DNA from: Vibrio gigantis
GTDB lineage: Bacteria; Pseudomonadota; Gammaproteobacteria; Enterobacterales; Vibrionaceae
DNA: 64,000 bases
Direction of reading: 5' to 3'
Assembly: GCF_024347515.1 (NCBI RefSeq)
Contig: NZ_AP025492.1
Span: forward strand, 248,001 to 312,000
The position numbers were made by a program, and so were the translations under genes. Positions within the stretch are counted from its first letter, which is position 1. Each line of letters opens with the position of its first letter. The notes below the pieces were generated by a model. That model saw only the letters and a list, made by a program, of their open reading frames with translations. It made no database searches and was not told the origin of the DNA. Shown one piece after another: positions 49,337 to 60,050 of this stretch.

Positions 49337-51838
49337 ATGTCAAAAAACACACCAATGTCAGAAAACACGACCGCAACGACTAATGTTGATCCTTTCGCCG
49401 ACCGAGAGTCGAAAAATTACGATAACCCAGTGCCAAGCCGAGAGTTCATTATTTCGTTTCTAACAGACGCGAATATTCCGATGAACCGCAACGATCTATT
49501 CGAAGCTTTGGGTCTTGCTGGAGAGGAACAATATGAAGGGCTGCGTCGTCGTTTACGTGCAATGGAGCGTGATGGACAGCTTATCTTTACCCGTCGTCAG
49601 TGTTACGCATTGCCTGAGAAGATGGAACTGATTAAAGGCTATGTGATTGGTCATAAAGACGGTCATGGTTGGGTTCGCCCAGACGGCAGTGTTGGTAAAG
49701 ATAATGATATCGTGCTGCCACATCATCAGATGAAAACCATCATGCACGGTGATTACGTATTGGTTCAGCCTACTGACAATAGTAAGCGTGGCCGTCGTGA
49801 AGGCCGCTTGGTTCGTGTGCTTGAAGAGCGTAAAACGCCACTTGTTGGTCGCTTCTTCTTAGAGTACGGCCATTCTTACGTCGTTGCTGATGATTCGCGT
49901 ATTAGTCATGACATCCAGATCCCCACAGAGCATAAAGGCGGTGCTCGAATGGGTAATGTGGTTGTGATTGAAATTACTGATCGCGGTGGTCGTTCTCGTA
50001 ACATGATGGGTAAAGTGACGGAAGTGCTTGGTGAGAACATGGCTCCGGGTATGGAAACGCAGATCGCGATCCGCACTCACCAGATCCCACAAGAGTGGCC
50101 TGAAGCAGTAGATAAGCAAATCGAAAACCTAGGTGAACATGTTCCTGAAGAAGCAAAAGAAGGACGTGTTGACCTGCGTAAATTGCCATTGGTTACCATT
50201 GACGGTGAAGATGCTCGTGACTTCGATGATGCCGTTTACTGTGAAGCGAAGAAAGGCGGAGGCTGGCGCCTATGGGTAGCGATTGCTGACGTAAGTTACT
50301 ATGTTCGCCCAGATACAGCGCTAGACAAAGAGGCGATTAACCGTGGTAACTCGGTATACTTCCCGTCACAAGTTGTGCCAATGCTGCCAGAAGTACTTTC
50401 TAACGGCTTATGTTCGTTGAACCCTCAAGTAGACCGTTTATGTATGGTGTGTGAGATGACAATCTCAGACAAAGGTAAGCTGTCGGGTTACAAACACTAC
50501 GAAGCGGTAATGAATTCTCATGCTCGTCTTACGTATAACAAAGTAGGCGCGATTCTAGATGGTAATGAAGAACTTCGTGAGCGCTACGAGCCAGAAGTTC
50601 CGCATCTTGAAGAGCTGCACAAAATGTACAAGGTGCTTAAGAAAACGCGCGATGAGCGTGGTGCGATTGAATTTGAAACCGTTGAAACTAAATTTATCTT
50701 CAATGCAGATCGTAAGATCGACCGTATTGAACCGGTAGTACGTAACGACGCACACAAGATCATCGAAGAATGTATGATTTTAGCGAATATCGCATCGGCA
50801 TCTTACGTAGAAAAAGCAAAAGAGCCTGCCCTGTATCGTGTTCACGAAACTCCGGGAGAAGAGCGCTTAATGGGCTTCAAGAGCTTCTTAAGTGAATTAG
50901 GTTTAACACTGGAAGGTGGCCTGTCGCCATCTCCGGTAGATTATGCACAACTGATGCAACAGATTAACGAGCGTGAAGATCGTGAGTTAATTCAAACCAT
51001 GCTGTTGCGTTCAATGAAGCAAGCAGTATACAACGCGGATAATGCGGGTCACTTTGGCTTAGCGCTTAAACGCTATGCTCACTTTACCTCGCCGATTCGT
51101 CGTTACCCTGATCTGCTATTGCACCGTGCGCTTAAGTACCTTATTGCGAAAGAAGGTGGCCGTAACAGCGAACGTTGGACACCAACCGGCGGTTACCACT
51201 ACACTTTCGATGATATGGACTTCTATGGCGAGCAGTGTTCTATGACTGAGCGCCGTGCTGATGATGCAACACGTGAAGTAAACGACTGGTTGAAGTGCGA
51301 ATACATGCAAGACCATGTCGGTGAAGTGATGGATGGCGTGATCGCTAACGTGACTGGCTTCGGCTTCTTTGTGCGTTTAACTGAACTGCACATTGATGGC
51401 TTGGTACATATCTCAGCGTTAGCGAATGATTACTACCAATTTGATGCTGTTGGTCAGCGCCTAGTGGGTGAAAGCTCAGGTAATATATACCGCTTGGGTG
51501 ATTCGGTTAAAGTGAAGGTTTCTGCGGTTAACCTAGAAACTCGCCAAATCGATTTTGACTTAGAAGACACCGATCGTCAGCCGCGCGGTAAAGGCAAAAC
51601 AGCCAAGAAGCGTGCAGCAGAAGCGATGAAAAAGGCAAAAAGCAAGAAGCGCTCAGCAGTGAAGAGCAATAAGCCTGGTGTTTCAGCTAAGCCTATGGTT
51701 GAGCCAACTAAGCGACCAGATGGAAGCAGTGAAAGCTCTGCTAAGAAGAAAAAGCCAGCCAATAAAACTGGTGCTGCTAAAGCTCGCGCTAAGAAAAAGC
51801 GTGCTGCAAGCCGTAAACCAAAGACTGATAAATCTTAA
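49337..51838 (+). CDS. rnr: Ribonuclease R
   Basis: Processive 3'-5' exoribonuclease able to degrade structured RNA, important in trans-translation, rRNA quality control and cold adaptation. The 833-residue protein has an N-terminal winged-helix domain, cold-shock domains, the RNB catalytic domain with [15 protein letters not shown] (near residue 290, catalytic Asp residues) and an S1 domain (about 655-745). A long Lys/Ala-rich basic tail follows and may assist helicase activity. rlmB follows 172 bases later, as in E. coli. The nsrR gene that precedes rnr in E. coli is not present here. A second Met at residue 7 could also be the start. Confidence 0.97.
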   Translation: MSKNTPMSENTTATTNVDPFADRESKNYDNPVPSREFIISFLTDANIPMNRNDLFEALGLAGEEQYEGLRRRLRAMERDGQLIFTRRQCYALPEKMELIKGYVIGHKDGHGWVRPDGSVGKDNDIVLPHHQMKTIMHGDYVLVQPTDNSKRGRREGRLVRVLEERKTPLVGRFFLEYGHSYVVADDSRISHDIQIPTEHKGGARMGNVVVIEITDRGGRSRNMMGKVTEVLGENMAPGMETQIAIRTHQIPQEWPEAVDKQIENLGEHVPEEAKEGRVDLRKLPLVTIDGEDARDFDDAVYCEAKKGGGWRLWVAIADVSYYVRPDTALDKEAINRGNSVYFPSQVVPMLPEVLSNGLCSLNPQVDRLCMVCEMTISDKGKLSGYKHYEAVMNSHARLTYNKVGAILDGNEELRERYEPEVPHLEELHKMYKVLKKTRDERGAIEFETVETKFIFNADRKIDRIEPVVRNDAHKIIEECMILANIASASYVEKAKEPALYRVHETPGEERLMGFKSFLSELGLTLEGGLSPSPVDYAQLMQQINEREDRELIQTMLLRSMKQAVYNADNAGHFGLALKRYAHFTSPIRRYPDLLLHRALKYLIAKEGGRNSERWTPTGGYHYTFDDMDFYGEQCSMTERRADDATREVNDWLKCEYMQDHVGEVMDGVIANVTGFGFFVRLTELHIDGLVHISALANDYYQFDAVGQRLVGESSGNIYRLGDSVKVKVSAVNLETRQIDFDLEDTDRQPRGKGKTAKKRAAEAMKKAKSKKRSAVKSNKPGVSAKPMVEPTKRPDGSSESSAKKKKPANKTGAAKARAKKKRAASRKPKTDKS

Positions 51839-52010
51839 GGCTAATAAGGCGCTCTGCTAATCAGGTTTAGCGCCGAGCTAATTTAATACGAAACGACTTT
51901 AATGCGAGAGTATCTGGCGTGAAACGCATATTCTCGAAATGAACAACACAGAGAGGGATGCATCGGATTTGATGATATTCTTCTCTGAGCAATAAGAGTA
52001 ATTTGAGATA

Positions 52011-52751
52011 ATGAGTAACGAATTTATTTACGGTATTCACGCGGTGAAAGCCGTATTAGAAAAAGATCCAGCACGTTTTATCGAAGCGTATGTACTGAAA
52101 GGCCGCCAAGATGAGCGTCTTCTCCCATTACTGAACCAACTGCAGCAGTTTGGTGTGTCGATTCAACAGATGGGTCGTAAGCCGCTTGATGAAAAAGCAC
52201 AAGGTGCGAATCACCAAGGCCTTATTGCTAAGGTGAAACCTGCTAAGCAGCTTAATGAAACTCACCTAGACGACATCCTAGCTCAGCACGAACAGCCTTT
52301 GCTGTTGGTTCTAGACGGCGTAACAGACCCTCACAATCTAGGTGCTTGTCTACGTAACGCGGATGCCGCGGGTGTTGCGGCAGTTATCGTTCCTAAAGAC
52401 CGCTCTTCGCCGCTAACGGCAACGGTAAGCAAAGTAGCGTGTGGTGCGGCTGAAACCGTTCCTTTAGTTCGCGTAACCAACCTCGCTCGTACAATGCGTG
52501 CACTGCAAGAGCAGGGGGTATGGTTCGTGGGTACGGCAGGTGAAGCAACGCATGATATCTACCAAGCGAAGCTAACGGGCCCGCTTGCGGTTGTGATGGG
52601 GGCGGAGGGTGACGGTATGCGTCGTTTAACGCGTGAAACCTGTGACGACCTAATTAAGATTCCAATGGCAGGCAGTGTGTCGAGCCTAAACGTTTCGGTA
52701 GCATCAGGTATCTGTCTGTTTGAAGCAGTACGCCAGCGTTTAGCTCAGTAA
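52011..52751 (+). CDS. rlmB: 23S rRNA (guanosine(2251)-2'-O)-methyltransferase RlmB
   Basis: SpoU (SPOUT) family methyltransferase that modifies G2251 in the peptidyl-transferase region of 23S rRNA. The 246-residue protein has an N-terminal substrate-binding domain ([20 protein letters not shown]) and the three SPOUT motifs: [35 protein letters not shown] and [20 protein letters not shown], the last forming the trefoil-knot SAM site. It follows rnr, and a terminator closes the unit. Confidence 0.96.
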   Translation: MSNEFIYGIHAVKAVLEKDPARFIEAYVLKGRQDERLLPLLNQLQQFGVSIQQMGRKPLDEKAQGANHQGLIAKVKPAKQLNETHLDDILAQHEQPLLLVLDGVTDPHNLGACLRNADAAGVAAVIVPKDRSSPLTATVSKVACGAAETVPLVRVTNLARTMRALQEQGVWFVGTAGEATHDIYQAKLTGPLAVVMGAEGDGMRRLTRETCDDLIKIPMAGSVSSLNVSVASGICLFEAVRQRLAQ

Positions 52752-52774
52752 TCGATTGAAAAAGTTTAAATATT

Positions 52775-52811
52775 AAACGCTCATTACTTAGGTGATGGGC
52801 GTTTGTTTTAT
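52775..52811 (+). terminator. Terminator after rlmB
   Basis: AAACGCTCAT / ATGGGCGTTT stem with a short loop, followed by GTTTTA. Confidence 0.8.
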
Positions 52812-52954
52812 AGGCTCAAATAGGGTGGAAAATGCGATTACTGGATGGCTAGATGGCGAAAGAGAAACTGTTTCATTATTCGCCAAATATCACTTGCTAA
52901 TACCGAGCTCTTTCTATAATATTTGCCGTCCTTAAAACTCGGTCATTTATCTTT

Positions 52955-53000
52955 AGTTCCTTGCTTCCTCTGGACGACCGGGCCACTCGTGGAAGCTAAT
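52955..53000 (+). promoter_or_regulatory. Candidate S6:S18 autoregulatory leader of rpsF
   Basis: A perfect closing stem GCTTCC (52963-52968) / GGAAGC (52991-52996) encloses an apical region carrying CCG and G/C-rich arms, about 25 bases before the rpsF start. This is the kind of structure described for the S6-S18 binding leader of rpsF operons, where the S6:S18 complex represses its own mRNA. I infer the function from position and the CCG-bearing hairpin. Confidence 0.5.
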
Positions 53001-53020
53001 AATCCGTAAGGAGCAACCAA

Positions 53021-53410
53021 ATGCGTCATTACGAAATCGTATTCATGGTTCACCCTGATCAAAGCGAGCAAGTTGCTGGCATGATCGAGCGTTACACTGG
53101 TTCTATCACTGAAGCTGGCGGTACTATCCACCGTCTAGAAGACTGGGGTCGTCGTCAAATGGCTTACCCAATCAACAAGCTTCACAAAGCTCACTACGTT
53201 CTTATGAACGTTGAAGCTGGTCAAGAAGTGATTGACGAGCTAGAAACTGCTTTCCGTTTCAACGATGCAGTTCTACGTAACATGATCATGCGCACTAAAG
53301 GCGCTGTGACTGAGCAATCTATTATGCTTAAGCAAAAAGAAGAGCGTGCAGAGCGTGCTCCTCGTCGCGAAGAGCGTACAGAAGCTAAACCAGAAGCAGC
53401 TGCTGAGTAA
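53021..53410 (+). CDS. rpsF: 30S ribosomal protein S6
   Basis: Component of the 30S platform that binds with S18. The 129-residue protein has the conserved N-terminus [38 protein letters not shown] and [13 protein letters not shown], followed by a variable charged C-terminal tail ([20 protein letters not shown]) that in E. coli carries added glutamates. It heads rpsF-rpsR-rplI with a strong ribosome site (aaggag) and a structured leader. In E. coli priB lies between rpsF and rpsR, but here only 112 bases separate them. Confidence 0.98.
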   Translation: MRHYEIVFMVHPDQSEQVAGMIERYTGSITEAGGTIHRLEDWGRRQMAYPINKLHKAHYVLMNVEAGQEVIDELETAFRFNDAVLRNMIMRTKGAVTEQSIMLKQKEERAERAPRREERTEAKPEAAAE

Positions 53411-53519
53411 TTCTTTTTTGGCTTAATGCCTTAAAAAATTCTCAACTTGTTTTAGGTCATTGATAGTTATTTCGATAATTGTGAAAGACCGCTTTACTAA
53501 ATTTAAGATCAGGAGATAG

Positions 53520-53750
<231 letters not shown>

Positions 53751-53788
53751 TCGGTAATAGTTAATAATAGTTTAAGAGGACTAAGATA

Positions 53789-54241
53789 ATGCAAGTTATT
53801 CTACTTGATAAGATCGGTAACCTAGGTGGCCTTGGCGACCAAGTAAACGTTAAATCTGGTTACGCTCGTAACTTCCTTATCCCACAGGGTAAAGCAGTTA
53901 TGGCAACTAAAGACAACGTTGCTATGTTCGAAACTCGTCGTGCTGAACTAGAAGCTAAAGTTGCTGAGCAACTAGCTGCTGCTGAAGCTCGTGCAGAGAG
54001 CGTTAACACTCTAGAAGGCGTTACAATCGCTTCTAAAGCTGGTGACGAAGGTAAACTATTCGGTTCTATCGGTACTCGTGACATCGCTGACGCTATTACA
54101 GCGGCAGGTGTTGCAGTAGCTAAGAGCGAAGTACGCCTACCTGAAGGCGCTCTACGTAACATCGGCGAATTCGAAGTAAGCATCCAACTTCACTCTGAAG
54201 TTTTTGCTACTGCGAAAATCGCTATCGTTGCAGCTGAGTAA
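53789..54241 (+). CDS. rplI: 50S ribosomal protein L9
   Basis: Long two-domain protein of the 50S subunit that extends from the surface. The 150-residue protein starts [20 protein letters not shown], has the central connecting helix ([20 protein letters not shown]) and the C-terminal domain with [20 protein letters not shown]. It is last in rpsF-rpsR-rplI, with a strong terminator about 40 bases downstream. Codon use is highly biased. Confidence 0.98.
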   Translation: MQVILLDKIGNLGGLGDQVNVKSGYARNFLIPQGKAVMATKDNVAMFETRRAELEAKVAEQLAAAEARAESVNTLEGVTIASKAGDEGKLFGSIGTRDIADAITAAGVAVAKSEVRLPEGALRNIGEFEVSIQLHSEVFATAKIAIVAAE

Positions 54242-54280
54242 TTTCAGTACCAAGACGAATTCTTTCTTTTGAAAGTTTTA

Positions 54281-54309
54281 AACACCAGCTTCGGCTGGTG
54301 TTTTTTTAT
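54281..54309 (+). terminator. Terminator of the rpsF operon
   Basis: AACACCAGC-ttcg-GCTGGTGTT, a perfect 9-bp stem with a UUCG loop, is followed by a T-run. Confidence 0.92.
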
Positions 54310-54422
54310 GTCTGGAATATAGGAAAGTATAAGGAAAGGCTGCAGTAGGTAAAAAGCTTACTATGATCCATAAGCTGTTATTGCTGAACAGCCCGCTCTC
54401 AAGGTTAGAATTAGTCTTAAGA

Positions 54423-55298
54423 TTAGAACTGGAATAGCAAGTTGATAGATAGAACAGAGTCTTCTTTGCTTAATCCTTCAGGCACTTTATCGTGGTACTG
54501 TCTAGAGTGAGCGATTTTCAGCGCGATATTGTCAGTAATATCGTTGATGGCTTCGAGTTCGGTATCAAACTTTAGGTTACTGTGACCAGACACCAATGTA
54601 ACATCGGCTTTGAGCTGCAAATTCTTCAATACCTGCCAAGACGTATTCACGTTGCCACGAAAAATCGCTTCTTCAACAATCTCCGGAAAGATGATGTCAT
54701 CGTCGTCTATCTCATCAAGGTTTGGCTCTTGGTAGCGAAAACCTGGCCCCACTTCGACTTCTAACACAAACTCTTCTGTATTTGAAAACTGGTAACCCAG
54801 ACCACTAGAAACAGTGTAATCCTTAAAGTAGGCGCTGTATCGAGAATCGACACCTTTAAAGCTGCCGTAGAGATAGGTTTTAGGGCTTAACTTATAGTCA
54901 CTCTGAGCCGAGTAAGTCGACTGCCTTTTATCTTCTTCGCCATCTTTGTAGAGGTTGTAGTACTTCCATTCCCCACTCGTTCTATGACGACCTGCCGTGT
55001 ACTCGCCGTTAAGGCGTGCGTTTAGCGCTCGTGAATTGGAGTTGCCAGTATGCGACTGATATCCAAATTCGACTTCCGTTTTTAGTGGGTTCGGTAGTTC
55101 TGTATCACTCGGTGCGATGTCCATATCTTTTTCTTCAGGTGTCGATGCAACGACGATCGGCTCAGCTGTAGGCTCTGGCACTACTATAGAGTCAAGGATT
55201 GCATCAACATCGGCTTTAGTATCATCAGCTAAAGCCAACGGAGTGCTCAGGAGACCAGTGCTTAGAAGACCAGTGCTCAGAGCCAATAATTTGGACAC
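54423..55298 (-). CDS. DUF481 family outer-membrane beta-barrel protein (YdiY-like)
   Basis: A 291-residue exported protein. The signal peptide region (MSKLLALSTGLLSTGLLSTP, ending LALA) contains a tandem 15-base duplication coding for GLLST twice. The mature part begins with an acidic linker (ADDTKADVDAILDSI) and then shows alternating strands typical of the DUF481 salt-inducible YdiY family: TEVEFGYQSHTGNSNSRALN, RHRTSGEWKYYNLYKDGEED and GLGYQFSNTEEFVLEVEVGP. It ends with an aromatic residue (LLFQF), the usual signal for the BAM complex. The function of the family is not established. It is divergent from dnaB. Confidence 0.85.
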   Translation of the reverse strand: MSKLLALSTGLLSTGLLSTPLALADDTKADVDAILDSIVVPEPTAEPIVVASTPEEKDMDIAPSDTELPNPLKTEVEFGYQSHTGNSNSRALNARLNGEYTAGRHRTSGEWKYYNLYKDGEEDKRQSTYSAQSDYKLSPKTYLYGSFKGVDSRYSAYFKDYTVSSGLGYQFSNTEEFVLEVEVGPGFRYQEPNLDEIDDDDIIFPEIVEEAIFRGNVNTSWQVLKNLQLKADVTLVSGHSNLKFDTELEAINDITDNIALKIAHSRQYHDKVPEGLSKEDSVLSINLLFQF

Positions 55299-55459
55299 GC
55301 ATACCTCTAGTTATACAGTGAGTGAATGGCAGGATCGTAATGCTACCCTTGGTTAATTCCGTCAGCAATAGGTAAATTCTTCCTGAAGAATAAAACAAAC
55401 TCATAGGATCGGATTACAAACGGATGTTCTTGGGTATAATGAACGATCATTATTAGTTA

Positions 55460-56866
55460 TTGAGTGTAGTCATAGTGGATACCAAAAGTCAGAAATCAGC
55501 CAACGATCAGGTGGATGCCATCAAGGTCCCGCCACATTCATTAGAAGCTGAGCAATCTGTTATTGGCGGTTTGTTATTGGATAACGAACGCTGGGATACA
55601 GTTGCCGAAAAGGTTGTGGCCAAAGACTTTTATAGCCGTCCTCACCGTCTGATCTTTGAAGCGGTAAAGGATATCCTTGAAGAAAGTTCTCCTCTGGATC
55701 TTATTACACTCTCTGAACATTTAGAGCTGCGTGAGCAACTAGAAGAAGTGGGTGGCTTTGCTTACCTTGCTGACCTAGCGAAAAACACACCAAGTGCCGC
55801 AAACATCAATGCGTATGCGGATATCGTGGCGCAACGTGCACTCGTTCGTAGTCTGATTGGGGTTGCGAATGAGATTGCGGATTCTGGTTATGACCCTCAA
55901 GGTCGTACATCGGAAGAACTTGTTGATCTGGCTGAAAGTAAAGTCTTCGCGATTGCTGAAGGCCGCGCAAGTGAAAACGAAGGTCCACAAAACGTTGATA
56001 GCATTCTAGAGAAGACACTAGAACGTATCGAGATCCTGTACAAAACGCCGCAAGATGGTGTGACAGGTGTCGATACTGGTTTTAATGACCTCAACAAGAA
56101 GACGGCAGGTCTACAAGGCTCTGACTTAATTATTGTTGCTGCTCGTCCATCGATGGGTAAAACCACGTTTGCGATGAACTTGTGTGAAAACGCAGCCATG
56201 AAGCAAGATAAGCCAGTGTTAATCTTCTCGTTAGAGATGCCAGCCGAACAGTTGATGATGCGTATGCTTGCGTCACTTTCTCGCGTAGACCAAACCAAGA
56301 TTCGTACTGGTCAGTTAGATGATGAAGATTGGGCTCGTATCTCGTCGAGTATGGGTATTCTTATGGATAAGAAGAATATGTATATCGATGATAGCTCGGG
56401 TCTGACTCCAACAGAAGTGCGTTCTCGTGCTCGACGTATTGCTCGTGAACACGATGGCATATCTATGATCATGATAGATTATCTTCAATTAATGCGTGTA
56501 CCTTCGTTATCTGATAACCGTACTCTTGAAATCGCAGAGATTTCTCGCTCATTGAAAGCGCTAGCTAAAGAGCTCAACGTTCCGGTTGTGGCACTTTCTC
56601 AGCTTAACCGTTCCCTAGAGCAACGTGCCGATAAACGCCCTGTGAACTCGGATCTGCGTGAATCAGGTTCGATTGAGCAAGATGCCGACTTAATCATGTT
56701 TATTTATCGTGATGAGGTTTATAACCCTGATAGTTCTTTGAAAGGTATTGCTGAGATCATTCTTGGTAAGCAACGTAACGGTCCTATCGGTTCTGTTCGT
56801 CTTACGTTCCAAGGGCAACACTCCCGATTTGATAACTATGCAGGTCCTGCATTTGATGATGAGTAA
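55460..56866 (+). CDS. dnaB: Replicative DNA helicase DnaB
   Basis: Hexameric 5'-3' helicase that unwinds the fork and recruits DnaG primase. The 468-residue frame has an N-terminal primase-interacting domain (IKVPPHSLEAEQSVIGGLLL), a linker and the RecA-like C-terminal domain. The Walker A motif is VAARPSMGKTTFAMNL (near residue 230), Walker B is MIMIDYLQLMRVPSL, and QLNRSLEQRADKRPVNSDLR also occurs. No inteins are present. The start is a TTG at 55460 that gives the common family length; a GTG at 55475 is a real alternative, so the first five residues are uncertain. alr follows closely. Confidence 0.97.
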   Translation: MSVVIVDTKSQKSANDQVDAIKVPPHSLEAEQSVIGGLLLDNERWDTVAEKVVAKDFYSRPHRLIFEAVKDILEESSPLDLITLSEHLELREQLEEVGGFAYLADLAKNTPSAANINAYADIVAQRALVRSLIGVANEIADSGYDPQGRTSEELVDLAESKVFAIAEGRASENEGPQNVDSILEKTLERIEILYKTPQDGVTGVDTGFNDLNKKTAGLQGSDLIIVAARPSMGKTTFAMNLCENAAMKQDKPVLIFSLEMPAEQLMMRMLASLSRVDQTKIRTGQLDDEDWARISSSMGILMDKKNMYIDDSSGLTPTEVRSRARRIAREHDGISMIMIDYLQLMRVPSLSDNRTLEIAEISRSLKALAKELNVPVVALSQLNRSLEQRADKRPVNSDLRESGSIEQDADLIMFIYRDEVYNPDSSLKGIAEIILGKQRNGPIGSVRLTFQGQHSRFDNYAGPAFDDE

Positions 56867-56872
56867 TCGTTA

Positions 56873-57958
56873 ATGACTTACATGAAAGCGGCGACGGCGA
56901 GCATTGATCTAAATGCGCTTGAACATAACTTGAACCAGATAAAGTCAAAGGCTCCTCAGTGCAAGGTTATGTCTGTCGTAAAAGCAAATGGCTACGGACA
57001 CGGCCTACTGCATATTGCTAAGCACTCTAAAAGCTCAGATGCTTTTGGTGTGGCGCGTATTGAAGAAGCGTTACAGCTTCGTGCTGGTGGTATTGTTAAA
57101 CCTATTTTGTTGCTGGAAGGTTTTTACTCTTCGGGCGATTTGCCAATCTTGGTGACCAATAACATTCAAACTGTGGTGCATTGTGAAGAGCAATTAAGCG
57201 CGCTAGAGAATGCAGATTTAGAAACACCGGTCGTGGTATGGTTAAAAGTCGATAGTGGTATGCACCGCTTGGGTGTTCGCCCTGAGCAATATCAGGATTT
57301 CGTCGAGCGCTTGCATCAATGTGCGAATGTCGCCAAACCTCTACGTTACATGAGCCACTTCGGTTGTGCTGATGAGCTGGATAGAACAACTACGGTAGAA
57401 CAGACTGAACTGTTTTTGTCTCTTACTGATGGTTGTGAAGGGGAGCGCTCACTTGCTGCCTCTGCTGGTTTACTCGCTTGGCCGGACAGCCACCTTGATT
57501 GGGTTCGTCCGGGAATCATCTCTTACGGCGTTTCACCTTTTGCTGATAAATCAGCAAAAGAGCTAGGTTTTAAGCCGGTGATGACCCTAACGTCACACCT
57601 GATTGCTGTTCGTGATGTTAAAGCCGGTGAAAGCGTTGGTTATGGCGGGAACTGGACCAGTGAGCGTGATACCAAGGTTGGTGTTATCGCGATAGGTTAC
57701 GGTGATGGCTATCCACGCACAGCACCTAACGGAACACCTGTGTTTGTAAACGGTAGAAAAGCACCGATTGCAGGCCGTGTCTCGATGGACATGTTAACGG
57801 TCGATCTCGGCCCTGATGCTGTAGATAAAGTCGGTGATGAAGCTACGTTATGGGGTAAAGACTTACCTTCGGAAGAAGTGGCTGAACATATCGGCACGAT
57901 CGCTTACGAGCTCGTTACTAAGCTGACTTCGCGTGTCGCGATGGAGTATGTGAAGTAG
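56873..57958 (+). CDS. alr: Alanine racemase
   Basis: PLP enzyme that supplies D-alanine for peptidoglycan. The 361-residue protein has the PLP-lysine motif [10 protein letters not shown] (Lys37), the catalytic tyrosine in ESVGYGGNW and the PLP-site [13 protein letters not shown], then [11 protein letters not shown]. It starts 6 bases after the dnaB stop, so it is probably co-transcribed with dnaB, as in E. coli. Two ATGs (56873 and 56882) are possible starts; the second ([10 protein letters not shown]) agrees better with other alanine racemases. Confidence 0.96.
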   Translation: MTYMKAATASIDLNALEHNLNQIKSKAPQCKVMSVVKANGYGHGLLHIAKHSKSSDAFGVARIEEALQLRAGGIVKPILLLEGFYSSGDLPILVTNNIQTVVHCEEQLSALENADLETPVVVWLKVDSGMHRLGVRPEQYQDFVERLHQCANVAKPLRYMSHFGCADELDRTTTVEQTELFLSLTDGCEGERSLAASAGLLAWPDSHLDWVRPGIISYGVSPFADKSAKELGFKPVMTLTSHLIAVRDVKAGESVGYGGNWTSERDTKVGVIAIGYGDGYPRTAPNGTPVFVNGRKAPIAGRVSMDMLTVDLGPDAVDKVGDEATLWGKDLPSEEVAEHIGTIAYELVTKLTSRVAMEYVK

Positions 57959-57978
57959 CTATGGATTCAGTACAGTAA

Positions 57979-59187
57979 ATGATGTTCAAGCGAATGACTC
58001 GACACCTAGTGATGTCAGCAATGGCGCTACTCGGTGTCAGCTTTTCTTCTTCAGCCCTTAGCGAAGAAAAAGACTCGGCCTTTGTCCCTTTCTACTTCAG
58101 CACCGAAACCATGGGTAATACTTTTGGGGTTGCTGGTGTCGCAAAGGGTGTTTGGCAACCTCAAGCTGCCCTGTTTGGTATGGCGCTTTATTCAGATAAA
58201 GACAGCTATGTCGGTTTTCTATCAGCTTTTAATTTCGCTCTATCTGAGAACGTGTTGTTCAGTACTCAGATGTACCAAGCTCGCTTCAATGAAAACCCAT
58301 ATTACATTGGTTCTCAAGGGGATAACGATTCATCAATTGATGATAAAACCATTGCCGATGGCTTAGAAGAAAACTACCAGTTTGAGTTTAAGTATTTGTT
58401 GCCTTGGGGCAATGTTGCCGAGCATGGTTTGTTGGGTGCGTTTCAACCTATCAAAGATGTGAGCTTTGCTTCACCAGTTGAGTCGGGTGTCAGCTCGATA
58501 ATCTTTACGCCTTTTTATACTTCCCGTGAGTTGGAAGGTTTAAATAATAGTGAAGAGGCGACGGGCTTTAGTTTAGCGTTTGATTGGGACAACCGTGATA
58601 GCACACGTAACCCAACCAAAGGTTCCCATACCAATCTTGAGTTCACAACCGGGGCTGAAAGTTGGTCTAACGACGATTTATGGCTGAAGTGGACATTTCA
58701 AAACAGCCAGTATTTTGCTTTAGGTCCGCTAGGCGATGTGTTTGATCAGCAAGTCTTAGCATTTGATTTCTATACTGCTGATACACCGACTTGGGACAAC
58801 TGTACAGGGCAAGATTGTGCTCGACCTCCAGAAACGGAACAGGCTCGATTAGGTGGTTTATACCGTTTAAGAGGTTATACCGGAGGGCGTTATCATGGAC
58901 GTTCTGCTGTTCATTACTCGGCGGAATATAGGGTGATTCCAGATTGGCAACCACTAGACGATATTCCACTGATTAATTACTACGACTTACCTTGGTGGCA
59001 GTGGGTTGCATTTGCCGAAGTCGGGCGCGTTGCCGATGAGTACGACATCAAAACACTGCATACCGATATGAAGTGGAGCTTGGGCGGCGCGGTTCGCTTC
59101 CAAGTCGAAGGTATTGTTGTTCGTGCTGAATTAGCGCGAGGCGGTGATGAAGGGACCTTTAGGGTTATGATAAACCAGCCCTTCTAA
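57979..59187 (+). CDS. Omp85-like outer-membrane barrel without POTRA domains
   Basis: A 402-residue exported protein with a signal peptide (cut near SSALS). The body is rich in amphipathic strands and contains LRGYTGG (near residue 300), the L6-loop Arg-Gly-Tyr signature of Omp85/BamA-type barrels, and FSLAFDWDNRDSTRNPTKGS, the strand pair typical of the bacterial surface-antigen domain. It ends with Phe. POTRA domains, which would precede the barrel in BamA or TamA, have no room: the barrel begins soon after the signal. It starts 20 bases after alr and may be co-transcribed. I expect an outer-membrane location; its role is unknown. Confidence 0.75.
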   Translation: MMFKRMTRHLVMSAMALLGVSFSSSALSEEKDSAFVPFYFSTETMGNTFGVAGVAKGVWQPQAALFGMALYSDKDSYVGFLSAFNFALSENVLFSTQMYQARFNENPYYIGSQGDNDSSIDDKTIADGLEENYQFEFKYLLPWGNVAEHGLLGAFQPIKDVSFASPVESGVSSIIFTPFYTSRELEGLNNSEEATGFSLAFDWDNRDSTRNPTKGSHTNLEFTTGAESWSNDDLWLKWTFQNSQYFALGPLGDVFDQQVLAFDFYTADTPTWDNCTGQDCARPPETEQARLGGLYRLRGYTGGRYHGRSAVHYSAEYRVIPDWQPLDDIPLINYYDLPWWQWVAFAEVGRVADEYDIKTLHTDMKWSLGGAVRFQVEGIVVRAELARGGDEGTFRVMINQPF

Positions 59188-59225
59188 AGCTTTCGGCCTA
59201 CAGTAGGCCAAATACTATTTTTATA

Positions 59226-59258
59226 AGAGTGGTAGTGGAAACACACCACTCTTTTTTA
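59226..59258 (+). terminator. Terminator after the Omp85-like gene
   Basis: AGAGTGGT and ACCACTCT arms with an 11-base loop, followed by TTTTTT. Confidence 0.88.
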
Positions 59259-59304
59259 TTAAGAAGGCATTGTTTTTATTAAGAAGATCTAGCTTTCAAA
59301 CAGT

Positions 59305-59724
59305 CTACTCACCCTGAATCGTAGCAATCACAGTTCGACTTCCACCACAATCTCGGTGCTCACCTAAGTAAATACCCTGCCATGTCCCCAAAGCTAGGCG
59401 ACCATTAGTGATAGGTATTGTCACACTGTTGCCAAGTGTTGATGCTTTAATGTGAGCAGGCATATCATCATCGCCCTCATAGGTGTGTCTGTAGTAGGGC
59501 GCTCGTTCGGGTACAAACTTGTTGAAGTGTGATTCCATATCGCTACGGACAGTCGGATCGGCGTTCTCATTCAGCGTTAGGCTGGCAGAGGTATGCTGAA
59601 TAAAGAGATGTAATAAACCAACAGATAGAGAGTTGATATTGTGTATCTGTTGTTCAATTTCATCAGTAATGAGATGGAATCCACGCTTTCGTGCATTTAG
59701 GTGTATAGTCTTCTGAATCCACAT
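59305..59724 (-). CDS. yjbQ: YjbQ family protein (UPF0047)
   Basis: A 139-residue soluble protein of the UPF0047/YjbQ family, for which a secondary thiamine-phosphate synthase activity has been reported, with unclear physiological role. Conserved motifs are [52 protein letters not shown] and the C-terminal [20 protein letters not shown]. The cluster of His, Asp and Cys residues suggests metal or phosphate binding. It is convergent with the Omp85-like gene and divergent from pgi. Confidence 0.92.
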   Translation of the reverse strand: MWIQKTIHLNARKRGFHLITDEIEQQIHNINSLSVGLLHLFIQHTSASLTLNENADPTVRSDMESHFNKFVPERAPYYRHTYEGDDDMPAHIKASTLGNSVTIPITNGRLALGTWQGIYLGEHRDCGGSRTVIATIQGE

Positions 59725-59844
59725 ACGCCATCCTTTATAATGTGTTTGGAAAAAAAGTGGTTTAACGCTATCTTTTGAACTTGAATTTATCAGGTATCGC
59801 TCACATTTAATTATGTTAGAGCTAGAGTCTGCTCCGATCTTTCT

Positions 59845-60010
59845 ATCAGGAATTCGAATCCTGATTTATCTCAAGGTGCGGCTCTTCATATACGGCATAA
59901 TACGTCGTGAAAAAAAATTACAAAGAATCTTTCAGTGGTGATGCGGTTTGGTCATCACAGAAAAATATAAACTTTCGCCTAATCGGGGGTTCTATTCATC
60001 ACCTAGGTGA
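59845..60010. promoter_or_regulatory. Inverted repeats upstream of pgi
   Basis: Two operator-like elements lie in the 326-base gap before pgi: ATCAGGA-attcgaa-TCCTGAT (59845-59865) and the perfect 12-bp palindrome TCACCTAGGTGA (59999-60010). Each is long enough to bind a dimeric repressor, but I cannot name one. A third, weaker pair (GTGATG / CATCAC) lies between them. Confidence 0.4.
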
Positions 60011-60050
60011 CGTTTAGAATAAAACCTACAGTAACATCGGGATAGATACC

